A stretch of DNA of 58,593 nt from Hirudo medicinalis (GCA_011800805.1 MPNW01000081.1:25300-83892), one strand, 5' to 3'. Positions 30,470-58,381 are shown, counted from the first letter of the stretch. Made by a program: numbers and translations. The notes: generated from the sequence alone by a model not told the origin.

Positions 30470-31494
30470 GCACTGAAGATCTGTTATAGTGGCATGAAGG
30501 GAACGAGTGCCTCGTCCCTGCAAGTTGAATGCGGTGAGCTTCCTCTCGACCTACGTCATAACAAGCTCATGGCAAACCACGCCCTCAGGTCCACCGCCTC
30601 GAAAAATGTCTCTTAAATAACTATTTTGTTTCTAATGGCAGGAAGTCCAAACTTCGAGCTAGACTCCACTTCGGGCTTCCCGGCATACCTCCTAGGAGAC
30701 ATTGAAGAGAAAGCATCCAAAATTCTTGGAGGCTGAGGAAACCGGTGATCGACACTTAGAACCTCTCCTTTGCAGCCGACAACCCCCTGAAGATGCTGGA
30801 AGCAAGGGAGGAGATCCAGGATCTCCAGGAGAACCTCGTCTATTACACAGATGCCTCGAAGACCATGGACAATAAGGCCGGGATATGGAAATACAGTACA
30901 TTGTTTGAAAAATGGTCTATGAAAATTCTGTATATAAAAAGTTATCGTCAAAAAACGTAACTATGCCAAATTTATGCAACGCACTGCATATCACAAAGAA
31001 ACAAATGAACATAAGCCTCGGGATCCCAGCGTCTATCAAAGATGTCAAAAGGTCTGCGGCCCGAAGCAACATCAAAGTGGCAAACCAGATGAAGACCCAG
31101 GAAGTATACACTATAAGGAAAATGAGAAACTTGTGTCGATGAATAGCAAATTCCAATGTGCCTCAAGGAGGAAGGAGACCTTGATCTCCAAACTCCGTCT
31201 TGGAAAATGTGCTCCGAATCGATGCTTATTTTTCACGAAGCGACATCCAGATGGCAAATGTGAAGTTTGCTCCCAGGAGGATGAAGCTGCCCGCCATTTC
31301 CTCATGGAATGTCCGGCCCAATCAGTCCTGAGAGAAGAAATACGCCTTAAAGCAAATCTAACCGAGATTATAATTTAACCACTGCACCTATTATTATTCT
31401 AATACTTCTTATTTCTTTACAATATCTAACACTAACTAACAAGTCCAAATCATCTTAGTTATGCAACGGAGTATAATCAAATAAATAAATAAAT
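30470..31494 (+). mobile_element. LINE with RNase H domain, 3' part
   Basis: The plus strand shows a post-RT segment (LQVECGELPLDLRHNKLMAN, about 30515-30575). An RNase H start follows, YYTDASKTMDNKAGIWKY (about 30840-30895). The C-terminal zinc knuckle CEVCSQEDEAARHFLMEC is near 31260-31320, inside the frame 30974-31378. It ends with a characteristic tail, CAACGGAGTATAATCAAAT followed by AAAT repeats (to 31494). RNase H plus this knuckle fits the I/R1/jockey type of LINE. It is frameshifted and 5'-truncated. Confidence 0.75.
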
Positions 31495-31609
31495 CTGACA
31501 ACGTTGGTTTTCTTGCGTTTCAGCTCTGAAATTTTTGCATATTTGCATATTTCAATGTATAACTTAACAGCCCGAATGAGCTTCATACAATAGCATTTAG
31601 AATAAAAAT

Positions 31610-31920
31610 GAGATTAAACTCTGTTATATCTCGTGTCGAATCCGAATCCTCTTGCCTTCCCCCCCCCTGACTTTAGGCTAGAAGCAAAAAAAAAAAGGAA
31701 GGTCATCTCTTCAAGTTGCGCGAGGATTTGTCCTCCCCGGGAAAAAGTCGTACATTTAGGATGACCCTCTTTCTTTCTGAAAGGTGTGCCGGACTGAGCT
31801 GTCAGCCTTGGCAAAGCTGGCAAGAGTGTATTTAAGCCCACCCCCATCTCAAATGATAGTCTGGTCGTTTGTCCAAATCATTTCAGGACTTTGCAACGGA
31901 CTTTAATCAAATAAATAAAT
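31610..31920 (+). mobile_element. Second LINE 3' end of the same family
   Basis: 31871-31920 repeats the tail of the LINE at 31441-31494 (GTCCAAATCATTTCAG, then CAACGGACTTTAATCAAAT and AAATAAAT). Its left boundary was not located. The 31610-31870 segment is G+C-richer than its flanks and is probably 3' UTR of this copy. Confidence 0.55.
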
Positions 31921-32404
31921 CAAGGGATAGTAAAAGGGAGTTCAACATGACGAAGTTCATTCGGAAGGACAGCGTAAGACCTTTACACAATAATGTGGAA
32001 ACATTACTGTTTCTTAAGTCAACAAGTATGACATCAGAGCAGTGTGTCAATCCACATCGATGCCCCAAGTATCCTGATTCCACGAAGTGACAGAATTTAT
32101 GATAACTTTGATTCTGATAATGCCATCGTGAAGTTGTTGTCAGGCACGTTCAGGGAGCTGGGCGGGGCCTCACAGGAAGCCAGGATGCGCGCGAGGGAGA
32201 ACTGGACACAGCCGTCTGCCATGAGGTCGTCAGCCGCACAAGGGACACAACAGATACGGAACTGAACGGCAGCTGAACGAGAGAAATAACACCGCAACGG
32301 AGTTATACAAACCATCCATACAGTATGAGAAATATTATTACGACATACCCATTTTTTATGGATGACTTCCATATAAATTAGCATATCTTGCTGAAATTTT
32401 CAGA
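31921..32404. other. Intergenic sequence, nothing recognised
   Basis: About 480 bp between a LINE tail and a copia fragment. A moderately G+C-rich part (32130-32280) has no motif that I can name. Confidence 0.4.
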
Positions 32405-32590
32405 AATTAAATTAAATTAGTGTGGCTAAAGAGGCTCTTCGCAGATTTGACTCAGATTGACAAGCCAAGGTTTTTTGTTGAGGTAGCCATAAAGTTAGCA
32501 TACAATCCAGAAAAGCACAGAAGAACCAAACACATTGAGACAAGGCATTTCTATGTGAGAGAGTGCGTTCAAGAAATTTGTTAGAGGTTC
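32405..32590 (+). mobile_element. Ty1/copia fragment, end of RNase H
   Basis: The plus strand reads WLKRLFADLTQIDKPRFFV, then AIKLAYNPEKHRRTKHIETR and HFYVRECVQEI. This is the conserved C-terminal end of copia pol. It could belong to the same family as the element at 1-2620, which leaves the window just before this region. Confidence 0.75.
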
Positions 32591-32613
32591 AACCATAAAT
32601 GTCATATATAACA

Positions 32614-32636
32614 CCATCATCATCATCATCATCATC
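32614..32636. repeat. (CAT)n microsatellite
   Basis: A short run of CAT repeats next to the copia fragment. Confidence 0.9.
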
Positions 32637-33119
32637 CAAAAGACTGTTACAATATTATTATTAAAGCCTTATCAAAAGGAGAAAACTGCTCTAAGTACCT
32701 AAGCATGAAGTGCTCTCACCTAGTCAGGACGGAAACCATGAGGACACCCAATTATTTCGTGATGACTCGCTAAACAAAAATTTGATTGTGGGGAAATTTT
32801 AGTATGTTGTGTAATTTTATATTTGTGATTATCTCTTAAATTTTCGTCAAGATATTTTCACGCATTAATTTAAAAATTCAGAAAACATGATTTCGATGCG
32901 TCCAATGACCATGAAAGACACTTTTAAAAATCATCGCAAATGACTAAAATCTCGCGAAAAACAAAAAAACAAATGCATTAATAAGAAATAACTTTTTCTA
33001 TATATTTTGTATATAAACTATATTTTTATAAATATATAAATATATTTGTATATAAACTTTCTCTAACTATATTCTCAATAACTTTAAAACATCTGTTATC
33101 CATTGATTTTATTAAAGTT

Positions 33120-33980
33120 TTTTTGATTTTTACATCCAGTTCTTTCCAGTTCTCCTAATGACGTTTTCCTTGACAGACTTGGAGTGGAACTGCCTTCCAT
33201 TGTTGTAAACCAGTCTTGACAAACATTTCCCACACGTTTTCTATAGGATTTAAGTCTGGGGAACAGGCTGGCCAACTCACAACTTCCAAATTTCTCTGGA
33301 AAAATGTCTTCGTCAACTTGGAAGTATGGATCGGGGCATTATCTTGCTGGAAACTAAAATTTTTATAATAAGCTTCCAAAAAAGGTAGGAAATGATCTTC
33401 TAATACTTTGATGTAATCTGCTGAAGACTGTCTCCCATCCAAAAAGGCCAATTCAGTTAATCCTTCACTGGAAATTCTTCCCCAAATCATCACCGATCCT
33501 GCTCCATGATTTCGTGTAAAAAATGTTTCTTCCTGAGTTCTACTGCCAGAAACTGCCAGTTCTACTGTCCATCCAGGTTAAATTTCTTCTCAACTGAAAA
33601 AAAAATATTATTGCCCCAGCCATCTCTGTTGGAGAGTTTTGACCCATTCCACTCTTGCCAACTTGTGATGGTTAAGAGCTGGAATCTTTAATCTATTTTC
33701 ATATAATAAAATACCACTAGATCTCAAGTAACTTAATGCTGTACTTTTACAAATGTTTAAATCAAGTTCATTTCTAATTTGATTTGCTGAAAATTTACCT
33801 GGAGGTTTCTTTCTTATCAGGAGTATCTGCTGACGAATCGTCAGTTTCTTGGGTCATCAATGATTATTTTTTGTATCCCGATTTCTCGTTGAATGCTGCC
33901 TGTTGTTCCTTATGAATCCATTCCTGGCTGCTTCACCGCCAACTGACATCGATGCCTCCGTAGTTAGCTTGACACCTCTT
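33120..33980 (-). mobile_element. Tc1/mariner (Tc3-like) transposon, transposase remnant A
   Basis: On the minus strand, decayed N-terminal coding sequence (33500-33960, with LRSSGILLYENRLKI and WVKTLQQRWLGQ) leads into an open block at 33155-33493. That block has MIWGRISSEGLTELAFLDGR, FQQDNAPIHTSK and WPACSPDLNPIENVWE. These are the DDE catalytic motifs of Tc1/Tc3 transposases: the second Asp is in QQDNAP and the Glu in PIEN. Frameshifts upstream make it dead. Terminal repeats were not identified. Confidence 0.82.
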
Positions 33981-34437
33981 TCAACGGTTTGTGTATGGCT
34001 AAATACTAAGTTGTACTTAATCATTTAAAACATGTGCTAGTAAACAGAAAGTGCTGATCTTTTAAGATTAAAAATTAAGTATCCAGAAAAAACTATGTTG
34101 CATTGTATAAATTCTGCATAATATTTATAACTTGCCAGCAAAAGTATTTACTAATGAAAAGCTATGGGTACTAATTAGTGCTAAGAAAAAAATCAAACAA
34201 ACCTGATAAATTTTGTACACTTTGTATTGTCTTTGGTACGCAGCACTGTCTAACTCCTTTTGATCACCTGGCTACCCTTAGAATTTGACCGAATTCCCAT
34301 ATATATGGGCGTTCGTCTGCTACCAAAGCCAACAACAACTTCTTTGGGTATATAAAATGTGCATTTCTCTGTATTACTGGATTAATCACAGCTTTCACAT
34401 CGTCTGGAAATTATCGTGACAAATGCTAGCTGAAACA

Positions 34438-34786
34438 AGTGTTTTGGTCCGTCTTTACAGATCGGCTTGTTTTAATTGCAAACAACACTGGAACTAAAAA
34501 TGTTGTCAACAGTTTTAATGCAGATGATGGTTCACTTGTTGAAATGTTCAGATGGAAAATTCTATTTTCTGTTGTAAACCATCTTGCCCGGATTTCGTCT
34601 TGCGAGTTCTTGATAGCAGATTACACTGACTTGAATTTGACAGATCTCATACAGATATTTCTGGTCTGTACTTAGGTAAACCTTTATCTGTGGCCCCATA
34701 TCGATCACTGATTTTTGACAATTTTGACAAATAATAGTTTTGTTGGACGCACGGATGGGGTCTGGAAAAACTTCAAAACGTGACAA
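34438..34786 (-). mobile_element. Possible hAT-type zinc-finger remnant
   Basis: The frame MSRFEVFPDPIRASNKTII, followed by CQNC, resembles the N-terminus of CGBP1-like/hAT BED-type proteins. The zinc-binding histidines are not visible and stops follow soon. The assignment is weak. Confidence 0.25.
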
Positions 34787-35045
34787 AAAAAAAAGTTAAA
34801 TAGGTAAAATAGCTTAAAAGGTGCACAACAACTTCTATAACTTTAATTTTGTTGTTCGCTTCATTTTGCTGGTCGATATGGCCAATATTTGTAATCTTTT
34901 AGGTCATTGAGCAACCTCTAAATGTTAAGTTATTAAGATTCTTATTTGCCCACTAACAGATTGGAAAAAGAAAAGCTAAGGTGGCCATTAATTTCGAAGT
35001 TTTAAAATTTCATTGGTTAACCCCCAAATAAGCTCCAATATATGG

Positions 35046-35171
35046 CGTGCAGGTTGGCCGAATGGGTTGAGTTCCTGCATGCGGTAATAGCAACAGTCGT
35101 AATGCAACCCAGCCTGCACCGCCAGGGAGCGCCCTCGGGTAGGGGCGCTATATAAATGGTAGATCGATTAA
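35046..35171 (+). repeat. tRNA-derived SINE, copy 2
   Basis: It has the same 5' head (GTGCAGGTTGGCCGAATGGG) and 3' body (GGGGCGCTATATAAATGG, TAGATCGATTAA) as copy 1. About 14 bases that include most of the B box are deleted, so this copy could no longer be transcribed from its internal promoter. No ATG tail follows. Confidence 0.85.
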
Positions 35172-35889
35172 AGTACCTTCACATCCCATTGGGATACAAA
35201 AGGCACTCAAAATATCGGCTAAATACACACAAATATATAAAAAAAAATTCGCTCAACGAAGTTTCAGTTTTCCGAGAAAATCCAATTCAGCGAAAAACCT
35301 TGGTTCTCGTCTAAATGTTTAATATTTTAGTAAAAAGCGGTTTTTCAGTAACATAATAAATATAAATGTAATTACACACACAGAAACTAAGAATATTTTG
35401 GTATATTTAATTAAAGATAATTTTGTTTGTTTCTATGAATGAGAATCATTGTTAGAATTAATTTTTTTTTTTGAAACCTATGACTATTGTGGATCGACTT
35501 CGGTCTCGAACACTATTCTCCTATGAGAAAACTTTGACGGCGTTGAGCGACCTCTAGATATTAATATTTTTTTATCAAACTTTGCACATAATATTTTTTT
35601 ATGAAATGGAACCATCTGGGCGGGTCAGACCTAATATTTTCAAACAAAATTTTTTCATCATATAAGGGCCACCCTAATGATTCCATGTGCACACAAATTA
35701 GAAAACTTTTTCCTCCATATAATGTGGACACTGATTGTATTATTTTAAGATCCGGGCCACTGAAACTTGTCCCTGCCCTATCCCCTCTCGGCAGCCTTTT
35801 TCGAATGACGTTAAATTATGTAATTAATAAAAGTATCTATTTTATTTTGCCAGGAATATAACAGAATTATAAAACAAAATATTTCTTAC
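35172..35889. other. Intergenic sequence, nothing recognised
   Basis: About 700 bp of A+T-rich sequence. The last part may be the decayed N-terminal region of the next Tc1/Tc3-like copy. Confidence 0.4.
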
Positions 35890-36350
35890 AGAAAGAAAAT
35901 TTTCGATTTAGGAAAGTTTATTGAAAGAAATCATGGAGCTGGAACAGTCATGACTTGGGCAGAAATTTCACATGGTCTAGCCTTTCTACAAGGAAAGCAA
36001 ACATCAGCAGATTATATCAAAGTGTTGGAAAATAATCTGCCTTTTGCTGAGAGGAAGTATGGTGCTAATTATGTATTTCAGCAGGATAACGCTCCAATCC
36101 ATATTTCCAAACCGACAAGGACCTTCTTCCAAAAGAGAAACATAACCGTTTTGAATTGGCCAGCTCGTTCTTCTTATCTCAATCCAATTGAAAATGCTTG
36201 CTAAGTTGTCAAGACTGGTCTACAAAGATGGAATGCAATTTAATTTTAAATCGGAGTTGAAAGATGCCATCAGGACCTCCTGGAATAATCTGGAATCAGA
36301 CTTTATGAAAATATTTTGCCGATGGACAAAAGATGTTTTGAAATAATAGA
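35890..36350 (+). mobile_element. Tc1/mariner (Tc3-like) transposase remnant B
   Basis: The plus strand has NHGAGTVMTWAEISHGLAFL, then QTSADYIKVLENN, FQQDNAPIHISK and WPARSSYLNPIENAC. It ends in a typical C-terminal helix (KDAIRTSWNNLESDFMKI). SSYLNP replaces the usual SPDLNP. A stop after IENAC and a frameshift show it is dead. It is opposite in orientation to remnant A and clearly related to it. Confidence 0.8.
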
Positions 36351-36569
36351 GAAAAATGGAAATATAATTTCATATTAAATAACTTTTTGTGTCAAAAATA
36401 TAAATTTTTGTTGTTATTATTGACTTTTCACGTTTCCTTTTTATTTTTTTTGGGCACCAAAAGAACACATTTTTGGGATTTTTTATTAAGTTTGAAAATA
36501 ATATTTTACCAATTTCAATGTAAAACTTTCGAAGCACAATTTACATATCATACTAAAATTTGAGCAATT

Positions 36570-37010
36570 TTCGTTGAGATATCGTCAAAAAATGAGTACT
36601 ACCTATATATTTTGGACTGTACGAACGTTTATTACAGATGAAAGCTTCCTGTCCACAATGAAGGATGCTGAAAAATCTGCTTGGATTGCTTTTAAAAATG
36701 CTATTACCAAATTCTTAGGAAAAACGAAAGACCCAGAGTACAAAAACATTGTTGAAAAGATGGTGAGAAAATTCAAAATTTTGGGATGTTCTATGTTCAC
36801 TTTTTGCGTAGGGACATCTTTCCAGAATATCTTGGTGCAATAAGTGAAGAATAAGGTGAACGCCTTCACCAAGATATTAATGAAATACAAAAAAGGTACC
36901 AGGGGCGGTGGAATGTCTGATGATGGGTAACTATTGCTGAATGCTACAAGAGTGACAATCAAGATTCATCACAGAAAAAAAGCTGGCATAGATTCATGAG
37001 TATTCGAAAA
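36570..37010 (+). mobile_element. Fragment of an unnamed retroelement-like protein family
   Basis: The frame has DESFLSTMKDAEKSAWIAFK, then FLGKTKDPEYKNIVEKMV and KFKILGCSM. In the next frame it has DIFPEYLGAIS and GERLHQDINEIQKRYQGRW. I recall this sequence type as a multi-copy 'uncharacterized protein' of invertebrate genomes, probably transposon-derived; no enzymatic motif is visible. It is frameshifted here. Confidence 0.45.
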
Positions 37011-37946
37011 AGGCATGCATCATAAATTATCAAATTAAGGTAAATAATTCCTTACATATATAAAACAATGGTATAAGCCAATACATAAATTTAAAAAAAT
37101 ATTTGAATTAATTCCTTAGAATTTCATACATTTTTATACTTAGTCAAAATGCCTTTGAGGATTGTGAGAAAACTTTGTGTGGTACGAAAATACTGAGGAC
37201 CTATTTTGATTCAGCACCCAAAAAAACACTATAATCATTAAGATTTTATGAAAAAGTTGTTGTGAAACTAAATTTTGCAGGCCTGAATACTTCAGCCTTT
37301 TTTTCTTTATTTGAACTTGCAATTGGTAACTGAAACGCATTTATTGACTTATATTTCTTAATTTCTTTTTCAAATTCGTTTTTATTTCTCCACTTAAATT
37401 GAATGGCATGGTAAATATATTAAAAAGTTTATAATTTATTTTTAAATGAAATATAAAATATACTAATATACTAAGACGAATAAACATATGTTTCTTCGTA
37501 GGTAAACGAAAGCAGATAACCGAAAAAATATAAAAATAATAAAACAAAAATACAAAGAAAAATTCTTAGAAAAAGTAAATTCTTAGACTAACTAATATGC
37601 GTGGAAATGTAAACCGTGTTAATTAAAATCGTTAGAACTTTTTAACTTCATGAATTAAATTTTCTAGAAATTTGTTGATTTTAACGTTTCCGATAAAAAA
37701 AATAGAAACTTATAATCTTAATGTGATCAACGCAGAATATAAATTTTAAGAAATTTAAATGTATAAAAATATTTTTAGGCTTTCGGCGGGCCCATAGTTA
37801 CGCCACTGGCACAGGTATCAACCAATCGGGAGACTACTAATGAATTATTTTTTTATCAATATTTAATTGTTTTTTTATGTTTGCATAATTTATTAATATT
37901 TACCAGTGAATTAATACATTATGATTAAATAAAGAATATATTTATA
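37011..37946. other. A+T-rich intergenic sequence
   Basis: A short fragment near 37782-37810 (GGCGGGCCCATAGTTACGCC) looks like the end of another DNA transposon. The rest shows nothing recognisable. Confidence 0.4.
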
Positions 37947-40006
37947 CTAGCTGTTCTACCCGGCATTGCTCGGGTTGAAGCACAATATTTTATGCTGTCA
38001 TACTAATTATGTTAGGTTAGTCTGTTTCGTGATGAGGTTTGGCAACATTTAATTAAGAATAATTAAAAATTTATATGTCGATTAAATGAAATATATATAC
38101 AGTAATCAGAGTTACCAAGAACCTATGAATATACAATATTCTTTGTCACTCCTTCTGGGGCGAACACATATAGATTATTTCCAGATCCCACTCGAGAGCA
38201 AGCAACATATAGTGGACCATGGGAAAAGCACGGAGTCTCCAAATTGATTCCAGCAATCTTCAACGATTGGCCTTGAGATTTGTTAATCGTCATTGGCAAA
38301 GGCCAATCGAATAGGACACTGCATTCGCTTGAATGGAAATGGAATGATGTCAGCAATTATTGGAATCCTTGGAAAGAAAACTTCAAAGCCTTTGTTGCAT
38401 CCCGTCAAAACAACAGCTTCAATCAAGTTTTGCTTAAAACTTTTCACACATAGTCCTGTACCATTGCAAAGCTTCGGTGCATTGAGATTTCTCAACAAAA
38501 TAAATTCGGAGATCCAACCTTGAGCTCGATGATGTGATGAGGCATTCCAGACAACTCTTGTGAATTCAAAAATTCAGTCGGAAATCGGATCGTGTCTTCG
38601 TCTTCTAGTGTTTTGTTGTAGGATGTGAAGGAAGCAATGTCACCGGGAAGTTCTTTTAGAATGTCCAACTTGATTTGATTCACATTGTCGATTCTTGGAG
38701 CCAATCTTGATCTCTCGCAAAGCCAATTGAAGTAATCCCCGTCCAGGATTTGTTTTCGATGTCGGGATAAACTTTATCATTAAATTCTGTTGGAGTCAAC
38801 ACTGTTGCGCAGGAAGCTTTATTTGACCATTGACATCAGGAGTGATATGTCCATTTCCAATTTGGAGCAACTTATTGGAGAAGTCTTCATCTAAAGTGTA
38901 ACCGCTTGTCAGGACTCTCATGTTTTTGGTCAACATGAGCTTGTGTATTGTTCGTCACAGTTTGGGAATTTTAAAGCATGCATTGATTTCATCGGCAGCC
39001 GATCCACGCTGAATAACAGGTAAAGTTTGACGGAAATCGGCAGCCAGGAAGACAGAAACCGCCTCTCATGAATTGGTTGCTGTCTTGGAGATCTCGCGGA
39101 GTTGCGTCCCAAGCTTCAAAAGCCTTCTTATGTGCCATAGTGCACTCATCCCAAACAACGAATTTGCATTGTCGGAGAAGCTTCGCTGTTCCACTTCACT
39201 GTTGTTTGCTTTGGGATATAACATATTGGGCTTTCTTCACGCGTAAAATCGAGAGGTAATTTAAATGTTGAATGTGCAGTGCGTCCATCACTCAACAACG
39301 TAGCCGCAATTCCAATTCCAAATAATCACCGCAATCTCAGATGCAGTGGATGCATTGAAGCGTCCGCGATCATTCTTGTGATTGAGTTCATTTGCTGTAT
39401 TCTAATGTGGTATCCATCTTGACCATTCCAAAAAATCAATGGATATTGGAGAGGATCGTACGTTGGATTGAGCTCTGATATTTTTTAAGCTGACCATTGT
39501 TTTTCTCGATGATGATATCGTGCTTACCGACATTGTCCCCAGAAATAATCAATGCAATCTCAGATGCAATGGATGCATTGAAGTGTCCTCGATGTTCGTT
39601 GGCAAGTGTTTTATCATCAAGAATACGTAACCGCTGGTTTGGTTCATTAATATTGGCAAGTTGATTCTTATTCTTGAACTAGTGTACTCGACCACGCGTT
39701 GCTGTGGCTCAGTCTGGTTAAATGGTAAAGAAAGAAAAGAGAAAGCGCACGTTTCTAATCTTTTTAATTTCACAATCAAAACAATCGAACTCACATACAA
39801 ACATACAAAACATACAAAACATTTATTATTAATCACAATTAATTTAATTAAATTTTGTTTATTCAATTTGATTAAATTAATAGTTGATTTAAAAATTTAG
39901 GATTTTTATTTTTGTTGTTTTTGTTCATTTTCTGGGCGGAGTTTGTTTTTATCCAATCAAAACGCTTTGAACACACGACAGACTCAAGATATTTTATATA
40001 TATAGA
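37947..40006 (-). mobile_element. Helitron, 2,060 bp, truncated helicase, both termini recognisable
   Basis: On the minus strand it begins TCTATATATATAAAATATCT at 40006. It ends with the hairpin ACCCGAGCAATGCCGGGT and then CTAG at 37950-37947. An A precedes and a T follows it, as expected for insertion into an AT dinucleotide without target duplication. The interior encodes decayed Pif1-type helicase: [39 protein letters not shown] (38123-38356), and ILLRNLNAPKLCNGTGLCVK in the next frame. The Rep nuclease part is missing, so the copy is non-autonomous. A 45-bp segment is repeated within it (39321-39365 and 39544-39588). Confidence 0.87.
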
Positions 40007-40679
40007 TGAATATTTAACTTTTAAAATGCGCATATTGGTGCATGTTATTGTCTTATGCTTGTATTACAAATTCTTTTTTATACAAATCGTAAAAACTGCG
40101 TGCTATATTCGTCCGCGTCTTATAATCGTTTGCGTGTTATATTCGTGAAAATACGGTAAATGCCCTTGCTGCTTTGTTTCTCCTAGTATAAGTTACTCAA
40201 GTTTACTCTTACTCTCCAGCTGAATATCGTATGTTTTAGTGTTGTCGTCTTTATTACTTGTATTGTACTAAAGTGTTGTGGATAATCATCTCATCGTCAT
40301 GTTTCTGAACTACAACATTCGTTTGTATTCGGTTACTAACCTGATTATTTCTGGAATACAGATTACTTGCTAATTAATAAGGTAATATTGTTAATGTTTA
40401 TTGTTTATTGTTTCAATAGTCATTGTTTCACGATATAATCATATCGTATAATCATAGTTTTTAAAACTTGTGCTGGGTTATATATCTTCGAATTTCGGAA
40501 TGACTGTCGGCCGAAACCAAAAAATCACATTAGGTCGGTCTCTAGTGTCGGGTGGACTTTAAAAACGAGAACTAAACACTATTGAACTCTGTTTGATTGA
40601 TTTTGAGCAAAAGTTAATCAATTTATGATACAGGAAATAAATTATTTTACAAAAAATAACCCCTAACTGCTGTGCATTT
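40007..40679. other. Intergenic sequence, nothing recognised
   Basis: About 670 bp right of the Helitron. No exon or transposon motif was recognised. Confidence 0.4.
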
Positions 40680-40985
40680 ATCAAGGAAATTCGCAGCATT
40701 ACCTCTCCACTTTCAATTGATGGAGCCCTGAGGCTCATTATAATCTCTTTGGTTCTCTTTAAGATTGATTACGGCAACTAAACTTTGGTTGGTTTACCTT
40801 CCTGCCGCCTCTAGCAGTTTCAGCATTTCATCAATTCAGCTGCAAAGATCATCCATAACAAAAGAAAATATGACCATGTCGCTCCACTTCTTCAAGACCT
40901 CCAAAAAATATATTGTAAGAATTATACTCTTCAAGTCTCTCCTAGGTCACGCGCCTCTTCAGGAGCTGCTCTGAGGAACCGAATA
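40680..40985 (+). mobile_element. CR1/L2-type LINE, RT C-terminal fragment
   Basis: Across frameshifts the plus strand matches the conserved CR1-group block: SLVLFKIDYGN, then LVGLPS, INSAAKIIH and YDHVAPLLQDL. Only about 300 bp remain, and it is not coding. Confidence 0.6.
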
Positions 40986-41035
40986 ACAAAAAGTTACATC
41001 TGAGAGCCAATCTCGTTACAGAAATAAATTTGGCG

Positions 41036-41163
41036 AGTAAGTTCAGAGGGCTGCATTCCTGCACGCGACAGTAAAATCATCAGCCACACTTTGACGTATT
41101 CGAAACCCAGCTAGCACCGACATAAGCGCCCTTGGTTATGCTTATGGAGCTACATAAATGAAT
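41036..41163 (+). repeat. Degenerate SINE-like copy 3
   Basis: It follows the SINE layout with many substitutions: a head-like GGGCTGCATTCCTGCACGCG, CGAAACCCAGC in the B-box region, CACCGACATAAGCGCCCT, and a GGAGCTACATAAATGAATTA ending. It is much older than copies 1 and 2 or a related subfamily. Confidence 0.5.
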
Positions 41164-42196
41164 TAGAGTTGTCAAACGCGTAACACAGGCGGCCAGCAGA
41201 CATTCCATGGAATTCGTCTTGCAATACCATTTAAACTTTAACGGGATAGTAGGCTATAGTTTGTGAATTATTAAGAAAGACTAAGGAAATACTACGGTTT
41301 ATGTTCATGCTGAAGTCATAATGTTTAATTATCAAAACCGACCTGTCAGATTTCTCAGACGTAAATAGCTTGCTTTAACCTTTAGTGATGGAGTATGGTG
41401 ACTCATCATTTGGTGAAGAGATGGAAAAATTAGGTTTAACGGAACTTTTGTGAAGGATCCTACATCACCCTAGCTAGAATTTGTTAAAAACATTTTAAAT
41501 TGCGTGAAAAAGGCAAACCTAAAGTGTACTCAGATACTTATTATAAATCTTTTTTTATCAACTCGATGTGCTTTCAGTTACGGAACTTATAAAGTTATAA
41601 ACTTCACTAATTTGTGAGCTGGAAACGATTGATTATTTGCAAACTTTAAAAGACTATTACTGAAAAGACATGATGTAAAAGTACTTTATTTAATTTAAAT
41701 TATATCAATCTTATTCTGATTTTTTCAGCACTAGAACTTATTGGCGGTCAGGAGTTGACTCATCTTTCGCTCTATCGAGTGATTTAGAGTTTGGTGTTCC
41801 ATAACCACAATGTCAAATCCGGAAGGTTTGGTCCAGCACTCACAACACTTTTATCGGAATTTAACTCAAAATATTTTGTTGATACATTTCGTGTTTGGCA
41901 AGCTTGCTTCTCGAATTCAGTTGCAATAAAGCCAAACGACGAGTGTTATGCCGCCTACCCTCAGCTTATATAGTTCATAGTTGACTCAACCTGAGTCTAT
42001 ATATCCGAGGGGAGATTTATGCAGGTAGCTCGTAGCTGGGTGATGCGGAACGTTTGCTTAAATTTGTGATTTGATTTTGAAATTTGAAAGCTCGTTTGAT
42101 TTTTTGAAAGTAAACGCAGTTCCTTACCCTACAATTTCGGTTTCTATCGAGTTTTACGATATTTGGGATTCCTAGCGGCTCACCTGGATATTAAAC
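41164..42196. other. Upstream region of the myosin gene
   Basis: About 1 kb before the ATG. It should contain the promoter and possibly a 5' UTR exon. No conserved site was recognised. Confidence 0.4.
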
Positions 42197-58145
<15,949 letters not shown>

Positions 58146-58238
58146 GTGATTGAATTGATAGAACCTTAATCTGCAATTTTGTATTTATCCAATATTTTGA
58201 GTGCCTTATGTATCCAAACAGGATGTGAAGGCACTTTT

Positions 58239-58381
58239 TAATTAATCTACCATTTGCATAGCACCCCTACCCAAGAGCATTCCCTGGCGGTGCGGGCTGG
58301 GTTGTAAACATGACACATTACGACCATTGCCATAACTACCACATGCAGGAACGCAACCCATTTGGCCAACCTGCATGCCAA
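58239..58381 (-). repeat. tRNA-derived SINE, copy 4 (inverted)
   Basis: Reverse-complement match to copy 1 over the whole unit, from GCATGCAGGTTGGCCAAATG through CACCGCCAGGGAATGCTC to GGTAGATTAATTAA. The acceptor-like stem is slightly decayed. It sits in the last visible myosin intron. Confidence 0.82.

Noticed and set aside
34439..34675. 78-codon plus-strand frame
   Set aside because: It overlaps the possible hAT zinc-finger remnant on the other strand and shows no motif of its own.
40021..40148. Hydrophobic plus-strand frame right of the Helitron
   Set aside because: A low-complexity, A+T-driven hydrophobic translation without start context or homology.
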